A DNA stretch of 64,000 nucleotides from Streptomyces chattanoogensis (GTDB taxonomy: Bacteria; Actinomycetota; Actinomycetes; Streptomycetales; Streptomycetaceae): contig NZ_LGKG01000185.1 in the NCBI RefSeq assembly GCF_001294335.1, forward strand, positions 62,001-126,000. The letters run 5' to 3'. A program made the translations under genes and the position numbers. This document shows, in pieces, positions 20,151 to 29,517 of the stretch (within the stretch, counting starts at the first letter, position 1; each line of letters opens with the position of its first letter). The notes beneath the pieces were generated by a model that was not told the origin of the DNA, made no database searches, and worked only from the letters and a program-made list of their open reading frames with translations.

Positions 20151-20720
20151 ATGGCACGAATCTCTCTCACTCCGCCCCGCACCCTCACGCTGCGGCTGGC
20201 CGAGTGGTACTCCCGGCGCGCATACGGCAAGGTCATGGAGCCCGCGCTGGTCTACGCGCACCACCCCAAGCTCCTTCGCGCCTACTTCGCCTTCGAGGCG
20301 AAGGCGGGCCGGTGGAAGGCGCTGGACCCCACCCTCAAGCACCTGGCGGTGATGATCTCGTCGGCGCGGATCGGCTGCTCGTGGTGCCTGGACTTCGGCC
20401 ACTGGGAGGCGGACCGGCTCGGGCTGCCGCTGGAGAAGATCAGCAAGGTGCCGGAGTGGCGGGCGCACGAGGAGTCGTTCACCGAGACGGAACGGCTGGT
20501 CATGGAGTACGCGGAGGCCGTGACCGACACCCCGCCGACGGTCACCGACGAACTGGCGGAACGCCTGCGCAGCCAGCTGGGCGACAAGGCCTTCGTGGAG
20601 CTGACCACCATGGTGGCGCTGGAGAACTTCCGCTCCCGGGTGAACGGCGCGATGGGCCTGCGCAGCCAGGGCTTCTCCGACAGCTGCGCGGTCCCGCCGC
20701 GGGGCGGGACGGGTGCGTAG
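20151..20720 (+). CDS. Carboxymuconolactone decarboxylase / AhpD-like protein
   Basis: A 189-residue protein with a strong ACGAGGAGGC site before ATG 20151. The core has the AhpD pattern: IGCSWCLDFGHWEA (Cys-x-x-Cys followed by His), preceded by LKHLAVMISSAR and followed by ERLVMEYAEAVTDTPPTV. Such proteins reduce peroxides or act as disulfide-relay hydroperoxidases; the two Cys are intact. It is not part of the duplicated pairs at 38-40 kb and is only a distant relative of those. Confidence 0.85.
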   Translation: MARISLTPPRTLTLRLAEWYSRRAYGKVMEPALVYAHHPKLLRAYFAFEAKAGRWKALDPTLKHLAVMISSARIGCSWCLDFGHWEADRLGLPLEKISKVPEWRAHEESFTETERLVMEYAEAVTDTPPTVTDELAERLRSQLGDKAFVELTTMVALENFRSRVNGAMGLRSQGFSDSCAVPPRGGTGA

Positions 20721-20737
20721 TCCCGCCACCCGGCCCC

Positions 20738-21250
20738 TTACGCGGCGCCCCCGCCGATCCGCCCGTGCAGGACCAGTGCCCAGACCAGGCACCCCAGCGC
20801 GGCGGTACCGGAGACCGCGCGCACCACGTTCCACCGCACCCACCGGGCCTCGAACCGCTCGCGGACGGCGGCCGGACCGCCGTCCGCGTCGGTCTCTCCC
20901 GCCGCCTCGAGCCGGTCGTTCAGCGGCACGTTCACCGCGAAGGTCGTGCCGATCAGGACCAGGTACAGCGCCAGCGCCGCCACCACCCACGGCAGTACGG
21001 CATGTCCGTCCGCCCGCAGATGCATTCCGGCGGCCACCGCGGTGAACACCAGCGCCCCGAAGAACCCCAGCGCGAACCACCCGTTGAGGATGGCCACATT
21101 GATCCGCCGCATCGCGGTCACGAACGTCCGGTCGTCCGACTGCCGCAGGCCGGGCATGACGGCACAGGCAAAGGCGTAGAAGAGGCCGGCGCTGAGGCCT
21201 GTGGTGACGGTGGCGGCGATCAGGGCGGCGGTGCGGATGGTGTCGTACAT
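20738..21250 (-). CDS. DUF1772 (anthrone oxygenase-like) membrane protein
   Basis: A 170-residue protein with four hydrophobic helices (ALIAATVTTGLSAGLFYAFACAV, NGWFALGFFGALVFTAVAAG, LPWVVAALALYLVLIGTTF, SGTAALGCLVWALVL). Conserved features are VMPGLR after helix one, AMRRIN, and NVPLND. These match the DUF1772 family, which includes anthrone oxygenases of polyketide pathways, though most members are uncharacterised. No polyketide genes lie nearby. It is convergent with the AhpD-like gene. Confidence 0.8.
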   Translation of the reverse strand: MYDTIRTAALIAATVTTGLSAGLFYAFACAVMPGLRQSDDRTFVTAMRRINVAILNGWFALGFFGALVFTAVAAGMHLRADGHAVLPWVVAALALYLVLIGTTFAVNVPLNDRLEAAGETDADGGPAAVRERFEARWVRWNVVRAVSGTAALGCLVWALVLHGRIGGGAA

Positions 21251-21307
21251 GGCGGTCCCCCCTTGGGTGTTGTGGCGTCAGTTAACTGCCAAGGGGGAGC
21301 CGGGGGG

Positions 21308-21937
21308 TCAGTCCTTGGGGAAATCGTCGGTGGTGAAGGTGAGGCCGACGACCGTGCCAGTGAGGTCGATGGGCTTGCCGTACGCCAGGCGGAGGTCGCT
21401 CTTGTACTCGCCGCCCTGAGGGTCGGTGAAGATTCGGCAGCGGCCGATGTACGGGTCGGCGATGACGTAGACAGGGACCTCGGCGAGGGCGTAGGCCGTC
21501 TTCTTCGGGCCGTAGTCGTTCACCGCGGTGCCTTTGGAGATGACTTCGGCGACGAATTCGACGTCCTCGTAGCGGTAGCGGCCCTTGGCGTCCCTGGTCC
21601 AGCCTTCGGCCAATGCCACCACGTCGCAGGCGAATCCGTTCAGTTGGCCAGGGAAGTCGATGCGCACGTCGGACAGCACGCGCTTCCTCGGATATCGCGT
21701 GCGCAGCTGCTCGTAGATGTCAGCGATGGTCTCCCAGTGCGCGGCCCGCTGCGGTGACATGAAGACGGTCCCCTCGACAATCTCGACCTTGTAGCCCTCG
21801 GGGACAGGCATCCGCTCCAGCCGCTCGAACAGCGCGTCCAGTGTGTCCGGACTTGGCTCAAGGGGCTGCTCAGTGGGCTCGTCCATCTCGGTCCCGTCGG
21901 TCTCGACCGTCATGGTCCGTTCTTCGGTGATGGTCAT
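21308..21937 (-). CDS. Uma2 family putative endonuclease
   Basis: A 209-residue protein from ATG 21937. It shows the PD-(D/E)XK-like layout of the Uma2 family: YKVEIVEGTVFMSP, DVRIDFPG, CDVVALAEGWT, VEFVAEVISKGTAVNDYGPK and YVIADPYIGRC. The acidic and Lys residues of the nuclease core are present. Uma2 genes are abundant in Streptomyces and cyanobacteria; their biological role is not established. It stands alone between two short gaps. Confidence 0.85.
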   Translation of the reverse strand: MTITEERTMTVETDGTEMDEPTEQPLEPSPDTLDALFERLERMPVPEGYKVEIVEGTVFMSPQRAAHWETIADIYEQLRTRYPRKRVLSDVRIDFPGQLNGFACDVVALAEGWTRDAKGRYRYEDVEFVAEVISKGTAVNDYGPKKTAYALAEVPVYVIADPYIGRCRIFTDPQGGEYKSDLRLAYGKPIDLTGTVVGLTFTTDDFPKD

Positions 21938-22035
21938 CGTGCCACTCCCTCCCCGCTGCCCCGCGTATACGGGCAGCCGCACGGTCTAGCGATCGTACGT
22001 ACGAAGAGTTACCCGTGCAGGACTGCCTACGCTGC

Positions 22036-22842
22036 CTACGCCGCCTCCGACTCCTGCGTCCCCCGCAGCAGCTCCTCCAGTACCGAGATGTCCACCGTCT
22101 TGCCCGGAGGGGGCGTCTTCGACGGGACCGGCTTGTCGTAGTTGCTCAGCAGGACCGTGCCGGTCTCGTGGTCGGCCTCGGCGGTGAGTTTGCGGGGGTA
22201 GTGCTTGCCGTCGATGGTCACGTAGAGGGTCTGGGTGACACCGTCGATCTTCTTGACGACCGGCAGCACGCGGGTGCCTTCCTGGACGGTCGGCTTGCCC
22301 TTGGCCAGACGGGGCGTGGGGTGGCCGGAGGGGGGCGGACTCGTGGGGCCGGTGGCGGACTGCTGGAAGGCGTTGAGGTCGCAGGCGGCGGAGAGGTTCT
22401 GGAGGATGGGGTCGCCGGTGGTGCCGTGCAGATAGCGGCCCGCGTACTTGCGGGCGGCGTCGCTGCCGCCCTTGCCGGGCAGCTGGGCCTTCCAGAAGGC
22501 GGCGTCCGGTTTCATCCACACCTTGTTGCCGCGTTTGACGAGGTCGATGCGCCCGTAGGAGCCCTTGCTGATCGTGCCGGTGCAGTTACCGGCCTCGTCG
22601 AGGGAGATGTCGAGCTTGCCCGGGTCGGCGGTGGACAGCGTCCGCACCCGCAGGGACTTTGCGGCGGCGAGCTCGTGGAGTGCGGTGTCGGAGATCTGCT
22701 GGGCCGACTTTCCGGCGAGATCACCCTCGCCGTCGTCCCGGGTCGCCGCGGCGGCGGCACCCGTCCAGGCGGGCCCGGCGAGCAGGGCTGCACCGCAGGT
22801 CAGAGCGGTGATCGCGGTCGCTGGGCGGCGTCTGCTGGCCAT
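22036..22842 (-). CDS. Secreted protein of unknown function
   Basis: A 268-residue protein. The ATG at 22842 gives a textbook Sec signal: MASRRR, a hydrophobic stretch, then a cleavage region near GAAAAATRDD at residue ~33. No lipobox Cys is present. The mature part begins with SAQQISDTALHELAAAKSLRV and has a lone Cys pair (GNCTG, ACDL). Its beta-rich LSLDEAG/YGRIDLVKRGNKVW pattern recalls LppX/LolA-like lipid carriers, but this is tentative. The frame runs further upstream through a 12-bp tandem repeat; those starts are judged unlikely. Confidence 0.75.
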   Translation of the reverse strand: MASRRRPATAITALTCGAALLAGPAWTGAAAAATRDDGEGDLAGKSAQQISDTALHELAAAKSLRVRTLSTADPGKLDISLDEAGNCTGTISKGSYGRIDLVKRGNKVWMKPDAAFWKAQLPGKGGSDAARKYAGRYLHGTTGDPILQNLSAACDLNAFQQSATGPTSPPPSGHPTPRLAKGKPTVQEGTRVLPVVKKIDGVTQTLYVTIDGKHYPRKLTAEADHETGTVLLSNYDKPVPSKTPPPGKTVDISVLEELLRGTQESEAA

Positions 22843-23105
22843 CGCGGCACCTCCGGTCCCGAGGGACATAGGGCTGGGCATACGGCTGGGCATACGGCTA
22901 TCCAGCGTACGTTCTGCATTTTTTCGGCGCACATCGGACGTATGTGGGGTGAAGGGGGGTGAATGGTCACTCGCGGCGTGACTCGGCTCACTTTCCGTTG
23001 AGGTTTGGGCATAGGTCGGGGGCTTCCGGAAAGGGGTCCCCGTTGCTGAGTGCGCGAGTGGTTGCACCAGTGGGAACAAATTCGTAAGCGGAAGGCAGAA
23101 CACAC
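22843..23105. other. Divergent intergenic region before the betaine operon
   Basis: These 263 bases hold promoters for the secreted-protein gene and for the betaine operon. A 12-bp unit (GGCTGGGCATAC) is repeated 2.3 times at 22872-22899, near the secreted-protein start. A T-rich stretch lies near 22919. GGAAGG before the GTG at 23106 is the ribosome-binding site for the operon. No clear operator for a BetI-like repressor was found. Confidence 0.5.
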
Positions 23106-24614
23106 GTGTCGGCAATCGAGACCATTCACGTAGACGGGGTGTGGCTCCCCGCCGCATCCGGCGCCACGCGGGAGGTCCTCGACCCCGCCGACGCGACAGT
23201 GCTCCAGGTGGTGGCCGAGGGCGGCGCCGAGGACGCGGACGCGGCGGTCGCGGCCGCCAGGCGGGCCTTCGACGGCGGCGCAGGCGCCTGGCCCCGTACG
23301 GCCGTGGCCGAGCGTGCCGCGCTGCTGCGCCGGGTCGCCGATCTGCTCCAGCGCGACCGCGAGGAGATCGGTCTCCTCGAGAGCCGCGACACCGGCAAGA
23401 CGCTGGAAGAGGGCCGGATCGACGTCGACTGCGTGACCGACGCCTTCCGCTACTTCGCCGACCTGGTGATGAACGAGAGCGGCGGGCGGGTCGTCGACGC
23501 CGGGTCGCCCGACATCCACAGCGTGGTCGTGCACGAGCCGGTGGGCGTCTGTGCGCTCATCACGCCCTGGAACTACCCCCTTCTGCAGGCCAGCTGGAAG
23601 ATCGCCCCGGCGCTCGCGGCCGGCAACACCTTCGTCATCAAGCCCAGCGAGGTCACCCCGCTGTCGACCGTCCACCTGGTCAGGCTGCTGGTGGAGGCCG
23701 GGCTGCCGGCCGGTGTCGCCAACATCGTCACCGGCACGGGCCTGCCGGTCGGCCAGCGGCTGGCCGAGCACCCGGACGTGGACCTGTTCTCCTTCACCGG
23801 CGGTCTGGTCAGTGGTACGAAGGCGGGCGCGGCCGCGGTCTCCGGCGCCAAGAAGATCGCGCTGGAGCTGGGCGGCAAGAACCCGAACGTGGTCTTCGCG
23901 GACGCCTGCGCCACCGAGGAAGGCTTTGACACCGCCGTCGACCAGGCGCTGAACGCGGCCTTCATCCACAGCGGGCAGGTCTGCTCGGCCGGTGCCCGGC
24001 TGATCATCGAGGAGCCGGTGCGCGACCGCTTCGTCGCCGAGCTCGCCCGCCGTGCCGAGAAGATCAAGCTGGGGCGGGGCACGGCCGACGGCGTGGAGTG
24101 CGGGCCGCTGGTCTCCCAGCAGCAGCTCGACAAGGTCGAGGCGTATGTCGCCTCCGCGCTCGCCGAGGGCGCCCGGCTGCGCTGCGGCGGCGCCCGTCCC
24201 GAGCCGTCGGACGTCCGGCCCGCCACCGGCTACTTCTACCTGCCGACCGTGCTGGACGGCTGCCACCGCGAGATGACGGTCGTACGGGAGGAGACCTTCG
24301 GGCCGATCCTGACCGTGGAGACGTTCACGACCGAGGACGAGGCCGTCGCGCTCGCCAACGACACCGAGTACGGCCTGGCCGGCGCCGTCTGGTCCGCCGA
24401 CACCGCCCGCGCCCGCCGGGTCGCCGCCCGGCTGCGGCACGGCACCGTCTGGATCAACGACTTCCACCCCTACCTCCCGCAGGCGGAGTGGGGCGGCTTC
24501 GGCAAGTCCGGCATCGGCCGGGAATTGGGCCCCACGGGTCTGGACGAGTACCGCGAGAGCAAGCACGTTTACGAGAACCTGCGGCCGCAGCCGGTGCGGT
24601 GGTTCGCGGGCTGA
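23106..24614 (+). CDS. betB: Betaine-aldehyde dehydrogenase-like enzyme
   Basis: A 502-residue NAD(P)-dependent aldehyde dehydrogenase starting at GTG 23106. Conserved elements are TPWNYPLLQASWKIAPAL, the dinucleotide loop FTGGLVSGTKAG, the general base Glu in LELGGKNPNVVF, and the nucleophile Cys in HSGQVCSAGAR. EETFGPILTV and the C-terminal FGKSGIGRELG follow. The next gene is choline-oxidase-like and a betaine/choline-type ABC transporter follows. Together these point to conversion of betaine aldehyde to glycine betaine, an osmoprotectant. The substrate assignment relies on context. Confidence 0.9.
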   Translation: MSAIETIHVDGVWLPAASGATREVLDPADATVLQVVAEGGAEDADAAVAAARRAFDGGAGAWPRTAVAERAALLRRVADLLQRDREEIGLLESRDTGKTLEEGRIDVDCVTDAFRYFADLVMNESGGRVVDAGSPDIHSVVVHEPVGVCALITPWNYPLLQASWKIAPALAAGNTFVIKPSEVTPLSTVHLVRLLVEAGLPAGVANIVTGTGLPVGQRLAEHPDVDLFSFTGGLVSGTKAGAAAVSGAKKIALELGGKNPNVVFADACATEEGFDTAVDQALNAAFIHSGQVCSAGARLIIEEPVRDRFVAELARRAEKIKLGRGTADGVECGPLVSQQQLDKVEAYVASALAEGARLRCGGARPEPSDVRPATGYFYLPTVLDGCHREMTVVREETFGPILTVETFTTEDEAVALANDTEYGLAGAVWSADTARARRVAARLRHGTVWINDFHPYLPQAEWGGFGKSGIGRELGPTGLDEYRESKHVYENLRPQPVRWFAG

Positions 24615-24688
24615 CCGCCGAAGGGCACCCGGTCTGATCCCGCAACTCCCAGGCCACGCACGAACTTTGCAGTAAAGGAGCACCCCTC

Positions 24689-26230
24689 ATGCCCGTGTAC
24701 GACTATGTCGTTGTCGGTGGTGGCACCGCCGGTTCCGTCATCGCCTCCCGCCTCACCGAGGACCCCGGCGTCACCGTCGCCGTCATCGAGGGCGGCCCGT
24801 CCGACATCGACCGCCAGGACGTGCTGACCCTGCGCAAATGGCTCGGCCTGCTCGGCGGCGAGCTGGACTACGAGTACACGACCACCGAGCAGCCGCGCGG
24901 CAACTCGCACATCCTGCACAGCCGGGCCAAGGTCCTCGGCGGCTGTTCCTCGCACAACACCCTGATCTCCTTCAAGCCGCTGCCGTCCGACTGGGACGAG
25001 TGGGAGGAGGCCGGGGCCGCCGGCTGGAACGCGCAGGCGATGGACCCCTACTTCGGCAAGCTGCGCAACAACATCGTGCGGGTGGCGAAGAAGGACCAGA
25101 ACCAGATCGCCACGGACTGGATCGAGGCCACGAAGACCGCCCTCGGCGTCCCGGAGGTCGTCGGGTTCAACGACCAGCCCTTCGAAGAAGGCGTCGGGTT
25201 CTTCGACCTCTCGTACCACCCGGAGAACAACAAGCGGTCGTCGGCGTCCGTCGCCTACCTGCATCCGCACATGGAGGCCGGCGACCGGCCGAACCTCACG
25301 CTGATGCTGGAGACCTGGGCGTACAAGCTGGAGCTGGACGGCACCCGGGCGCGCGGCGTCCACGTCCGGACGAAGGACGGCGAGGAGGTCTACGTCGAGG
25401 CGGCCCGCGAGGTGCTGGTGTGCGCCGGGGCCGTGGACACCCCGCGGCTGCTGATGCACTCCGGCATCGGCCCGAAGAAGGACCTGGAGGCGCTGGGTCT
25501 GCCGTGCGTGCTGGACCTGCCGGGCGTCGGGGAGAACCTGATCGACCACCCGGAGTCGGTGATCGTCTGGGAGACCGACGGGCCGATCCCGGACAACTCC
25601 GCGATGGACTCCGACGCGGGTCTGTTCGTCAAGCGGGACCCGGAGCACAAGGGCCCCGACCTGATGTTCCACTTCTACCAGATTCCGTTCACGGACAATC
25701 CGGAACGGCTGGGGTACGAGCGGCCCGAGCACGGGGTGTCGATGACCCCGAACATCCCCAAGTCCCGCTCCCGCGGCCGGCTGTACCTCACCTCCGCGGA
25801 CCCCGAGGCCAAGCCCGCCCTCGACTTCAGGTACTTCGAGGACGAGGACGACTACGACGGCAGAACCCTCGTGGACGGCATCAAGCTGGCCCGCAAGGTC
25901 GCGCAGGCCGAGCCGTTCGCCAAGTGGCTCAAGCGCGAGGTCTTCCCCGGCCCGGACGTCACGGACGACGAGGAGATCAGCGAGCTGGTGCGCAAGGCCG
26001 CACACACCGTCTACCACCCCGCCGGCACCTGCAAGATGGGCGCCGCCGACGACCGACTCGCCGTCGTCGACCCGCAGTTGAAGATCCGCGGGCTGGACGG
26101 CATCCGTATCGCCGACGCCTCGGTCTTCCCGACGATGCCGGCCGTCAACCCGATGCTGGGCGTGCTCATGGTGGGGGAGAAGTGCGCCGAACTGCTCAAG
26201 GAAACCCCGACCCAGGGAGGTGATGCGTGA
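24689..26230 (+). CDS. betA: Choline oxidase-like GMC oxidoreductase
   Basis: A 513-residue FAD enzyme oxidising choline to betaine aldehyde (by context). The N-terminal [19 protein letters not shown] is the FAD loop. [14 protein letters not shown] has the His used for covalent FAD attachment in choline oxidase; the following Ser of that enzyme is Thr here. The C-terminal active-site pair is present: His in [10 protein letters not shown] and Asn in AVNPMLGV. The SSHN loop and length fit the oxygen-using choline oxidase branch better than membrane BetA dehydrogenase. ATG 24689 follows AAAGGAGCACC. The stop shares one base with the next ATG. Confidence 0.88.
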   Translation: MPVYDYVVVGGGTAGSVIASRLTEDPGVTVAVIEGGPSDIDRQDVLTLRKWLGLLGGELDYEYTTTEQPRGNSHILHSRAKVLGGCSSHNTLISFKPLPSDWDEWEEAGAAGWNAQAMDPYFGKLRNNIVRVAKKDQNQIATDWIEATKTALGVPEVVGFNDQPFEEGVGFFDLSYHPENNKRSSASVAYLHPHMEAGDRPNLTLMLETWAYKLELDGTRARGVHVRTKDGEEVYVEAAREVLVCAGAVDTPRLLMHSGIGPKKDLEALGLPCVLDLPGVGENLIDHPESVIVWETDGPIPDNSAMDSDAGLFVKRDPEHKGPDLMFHFYQIPFTDNPERLGYERPEHGVSMTPNIPKSRSRGRLYLTSADPEAKPALDFRYFEDEDDYDGRTLVDGIKLARKVAQAEPFAKWLKREVFPGPDVTDDEEISELVRKAAHTVYHPAGTCKMGAADDRLAVVDPQLKIRGLDGIRIADASVFPTMPAVNPMLGVLMVGEKCAELLKETPTQGGDA

Positions 26231-27351
26231 TGGCTACCACCTCCGCCGGCGCATCCGAGACACCCAAGTCCGCGTCCGCACCCAGGAGCGCCTCGTCCGC
26301 GGCCCGCGAGGTCGTGTTCTCCGTACGCCACCTCTGGAAGGTCTTCGGGCCGAAGGCCGACCGCATCCCCGAGGACACCTCGGTCGCCGGGCTCTCCGCC
26401 CAGGAACTGCGGGAGAAGACCGGCTGCACCGCCGCCGTCCGCGATGTCTCCTTCGACGTCCACAAGGGCGAGGTCTTCGTCGTCATGGGCCTGTCCGGCT
26501 CCGGCAAGTCCACCCTCGTACGGTGTCTGACCCGGCTGATCGAGCCGACCAGCGGCGGCCTGGAGATGGACGGCGAGGACGTTCGCGCCATGGACCGCAG
26601 TTCACTGCGCGAACTGCGCCGTCGCCGCGCCTCGATGGTCTTCCAGCACTTCGGTCTGCTGCCGCACCGCACCGTCGTCGACAATGTCGCCTACGGCCTG
26701 GAGATCCAGGGCGTGAGCAAGGCCGAGCGCCGCGAGCGGGCCACCGAGATGGTCGAGAAGGTCGGCCTGGCCGGCCTCGAGAAGCGCCGTCCCGGGCAGC
26801 TCTCCGGCGGTCAGCAGCAGCGCGTCGGCCTGGCCCGCGCCCTCGCCGTCGACCCCGAGGTCCTGCTCTTCGACGAGCCGTTCAGCGCCCTGGACCCGCT
26901 CATCCGCCGCGATATGCAGGAAGAGGTCGTCCGCCTGCACCGCGAGGAAGGCCGGACGATGGTCTTCATCACCCACGACCTCGCCGAGGCGCTGCGCGTC
27001 GGCGACCGGATCGCCCTGATGCGCGACGGCGAGATCGTCCAGCTCGGCACCCCCGAGGAGATCGTCGGCTCGCCGGCCGACGACTACGTCCGCGACTTCG
27101 TCCGGGACGTGCCGCGCGAGCAGGTGCTGACCGTGCGCCGCGCGATGCGCCCGGCCGAGGACGGCGAGAGCGACCAGGGCCCCGCGCTGACCCCGGACAC
27201 CCTGATCTCCGACGCCATCGAGGCGGTCGCCCGCTGCGGCGGCGCCGCCCGCGTCGTCGACGAAGGCCGCTGCCTGGGCATCGTCGACCACGCCTGCCTG
27301 CTCAATGTGGTCGCCCGCGTCGATCACCGGCCGGAGGAGGTGGCCGCCTGA
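26230..27351 (+). CDS. proV: Glycine betaine/choline ABC transporter ATP-binding protein
   Basis: A 373-residue ATPase of the ProV/OpuAA type. Walker A is GLSGSGKST at about residue 87, Q-loop [12 protein letters not shown], signature [15 protein letters not shown], Walker [15 protein letters not shown], and the switch His is in [10 protein letters not shown]. The C-terminal ~80 residues (from ~290) resemble a CBS-type regulatory domain, which in OpuA senses ionic strength. The extended N-terminus (residues 1-60) before the ATPase core is usual for this family. ATG 26230 overlaps the previous TGA; GTG 26227 is a possible alternative start. Confidence 0.93.
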   Translation: MATTSAGASETPKSASAPRSASSAAREVVFSVRHLWKVFGPKADRIPEDTSVAGLSAQELREKTGCTAAVRDVSFDVHKGEVFVVMGLSGSGKSTLVRCLTRLIEPTSGGLEMDGEDVRAMDRSSLRELRRRRASMVFQHFGLLPHRTVVDNVAYGLEIQGVSKAERRERATEMVEKVGLAGLEKRRPGQLSGGQQQRVGLARALAVDPEVLLFDEPFSALDPLIRRDMQEEVVRLHREEGRTMVFITHDLAEALRVGDRIALMRDGEIVQLGTPEEIVGSPADDYVRDFVRDVPREQVLTVRRAMRPAEDGESDQGPALTPDTLISDAIEAVARCGGAARVVDEGRCLGIVDHACLLNVVARVDHRPEEVAA

Positions 27352-27524
27352 TGTACGCCGCCACCGCCCACCGTCAAGCGCCCCTGCGCGCGGTCAGCTC
27401 CCGCGCCCCCGTGGCCACCCACCGCTCCCGTCTGCGCGCCGCCCTGCTGCGCCGCTGGCGCGAGGCCCAGCGTGCCGCGGCGATGAACGTGCCGGTCGGC
27501 ACCGTGAAGCGGGGGCGCGCATGA
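27351..27524 (+). CDS. 57-residue basic protein between ATPase and permease genes
   Basis: A short protein starting on the last base of the proV stop (TGATG) and overlapping the permease gene by four bases (ATGA). It is therefore embedded in the operon's translational coupling chain. It is very basic (about 12 Arg). The last part (AAAMNVPVGTVKRGRA) looks like the recognition helix turn of sigma region 4, where 'VPVGTVKSRL' is common. It may be a regulatory microprotein or merely a coupling ORF. There is no homology evidence, only position and coding frame. Confidence 0.55.
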   Translation: MYAATAHRQAPLRAVSSRAPVATHRSRLRAALLRRWREAQRAAAMNVPVGTVKRGRA

Positions 27525-29515
27525 GCATGTTCACTGCGCCCCCGATCGCCGCGGCGCTCAAGGTCGACGCCAAGCCCCGCCCGGTGCAGCAGCTGCTGAA
27601 CCGCCGCGGCCTGGCCAAGCTCCTGCTGCTCGCCGTCGCCGCGGCCGTCCTCGTCCCGCTGCTGCACGCCAAGTACGGCGCCGCCTGGCCGTCCTCGCTG
27701 ACCGTCGACGTCTCCGGCCCGCTCGGCAGGACCAGCGACTGGATCATCGACAACCGCGACAGCCACTGGCTGTTCACGTACTTCCTCGGCCACCTCAGCA
27801 ACGCCGTGGTGCTCTCCGTACGCGGTGTCTACCTGCTGCTGCTCGCCCTGGGCTGGACCGGCGTCACGGCCGGTGTCACGCTCCTGGCCTGGCGCGTGGC
27901 GGGTGTCCGCATCGCCGCCACCGCCCTGATCTCCTTCCTGGTCAGCGGCCTGCTCGGCATGTGGGTCCCCACCATGCAGACGCTCGCCCTGATGGTCGTC
28001 GCGGTCGTCGCCTCGGTCGTCGTCGGCGCCCTGCTGGGCCTGGCGGCCGGTCTCTCCGGCCGTCTGTTCAAGCTCCTGCGCCCGGTCCTGGACACCATGC
28101 AGGTCCTGCCGGCCTTCGCCTACCTGCTGCCCGTCGTGCTGGTCTTCGGCATCGGTGTACCGGCCGCCCTCCTGGCCACCGTCATCTACGCGGCCCCGCC
28201 GATGGCCCGCCTGACCGCCCTCGGCCTGCGCGGCGCGGACGCGGGCGTCCTGGAGGCCGTCTCCTCCCTCGGCGCCACCGGACGGCAGCGGCTGCTGACC
28301 GCCCGCCTGCCGCTGGCCCGCAAGGAACTCCTCCTCGGCGTCAACCAGTCGATCATGATGGCGCTGTCCATGGTCGTGATCGCCTCGATGATCGGCGCCG
28401 CCGGTCTCGGTGACCGCGTCTACCAGGCCCTCGCCTCGGTCGACGTCGGCGCCGCGCTCGCCGCCGCGATCCCGATCGTCCTCCTGGCCATCGTCATGGA
28501 CCGCACCACCGCGGCCGCCGGCGAACGGCTGGGCGCCGAGCCGGACACCTCCGGTCCGAAGCTGCTCCGCGGTCGGCTCGTCTGGGCGGGCATCGGCGTG
28601 CTGACCGCCGTACTGGCCCTCGTCGGCCGCCTGACCGGCTCCCTGGTCTGGCCGACCGGCTGGGTCGTCGCCATCGCCCGCCCGGTCAACGACTTCAAGG
28701 AGTGGATGGTCGGCCATCTCTACTCCGGCGTCCCCGTCATCGGCGGCACCGCCGACTGGGCCGCCCACTTCACCAACTGGGTGCTCAACCCGCTGCGCGA
28801 CGGCCTGACCGCACTGCCCTGGTACGGCACGCTGCTCATCGTCGCCGCGCTGGCCTGGCTCATCGGCACCTGGCGCACCGCCCTGACCGCCGTCCTCGCG
28901 ATGGCCGCCATCGGTGTGCTGGGCGTCTGGAAGCCGTCCATGAACACCCTCTCCCAGGTCATCGCCGCCCTGGTGGTCACCCTGGTGCTGGGCTTCGGCA
29001 TCGGCGTCCTGGCGGCGGGCAGCAAGCGCTTCGAAGCGATCCTGCGCCCGGTCCTGGACGTCATGCAGACCATGCCGCAGTTCGTGTACCTGATCCCGGT
29101 CGTCGCGCTGTTCGCCGTCGGCCGCGCCCCGGCGGCCGCCGCGGCCGTGGTCTACGCGCTGCCCGCGGTCATCCGCATCACCACCCAGGGCCTGCGCCAG
29201 GTGGACGCCGCCGCCATGGAGTCCGCCCGCTCCCTGGGCGCCACCCGCTGGCAGACCCTCCGTCAGGTCCAGCTCCCGCTGGCCCGGCCGGCGTTGCTGC
29301 TGGCCGTCAACCAGGGCGTGGTCCTCGTCCTCGCCGTCGTCATCATCGGCGGCCTGGTGGGCGGCGGTGCCCTCGGCTACGACGTCGTCACCGGCCTCGC
29401 CACCGGAGACCTGGCCCTCGGCCTGGTCGCGGGCGTCGCCATCGTCTGCCTGGGCCTGATGCTCGACCGGGTGACCCAGCCCACGGAACGCCGCACCACG
29501 GGGAAGGGAGCCTGA
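27521..29515 (+). CDS. proW: Fused double permease of the glycine betaine/choline ABC transporter
   Basis: A 664-residue protein holding two ProW-type permease domains in tandem, at about residues 80-330 and 400-650. Each has its own coupling-helix EAA-type motif region: DAGVLEAVSSLGATGRQR in the first and DAAAMESARSLGATRWQT in the second. Both are preceded by an MQxLPxFxYLxPV motif (MQVLPAFAYLLPV; MQTMPQFVYLIPV). A single chain would replace the usual homodimer of permeases. ATG 27521 is chosen for the ATGA overlap; the open frame from 27305 overlaps proV and is not used. Confidence 0.92.
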   Translation: MSMFTAPPIAAALKVDAKPRPVQQLLNRRGLAKLLLLAVAAAVLVPLLHAKYGAAWPSSLTVDVSGPLGRTSDWIIDNRDSHWLFTYFLGHLSNAVVLSVRGVYLLLLALGWTGVTAGVTLLAWRVAGVRIAATALISFLVSGLLGMWVPTMQTLALMVVAVVASVVVGALLGLAAGLSGRLFKLLRPVLDTMQVLPAFAYLLPVVLVFGIGVPAALLATVIYAAPPMARLTALGLRGADAGVLEAVSSLGATGRQRLLTARLPLARKELLLGVNQSIMMALSMVVIASMIGAAGLGDRVYQALASVDVGAALAAAIPIVLLAIVMDRTTAAAGERLGAEPDTSGPKLLRGRLVWAGIGVLTAVLALVGRLTGSLVWPTGWVVAIARPVNDFKEWMVGHLYSGVPVIGGTADWAAHFTNWVLNPLRDGLTALPWYGTLLIVAALAWLIGTWRTALTAVLAMAAIGVLGVWKPSMNTLSQVIAALVVTLVLGFGIGVLAAGSKRFEAILRPVLDVMQTMPQFVYLIPVVALFAVGRAPAAAAAVVYALPAVIRITTQGLRQVDAAAMESARSLGATRWQTLRQVQLPLARPALLLAVNQGVVLVLAVVIIGGLVGGGALGYDVVTGLATGDLALGLVAGVAIVCLGLMLDRVTQPTERRTTGKGA

Positions 29516-29517
29516 CC

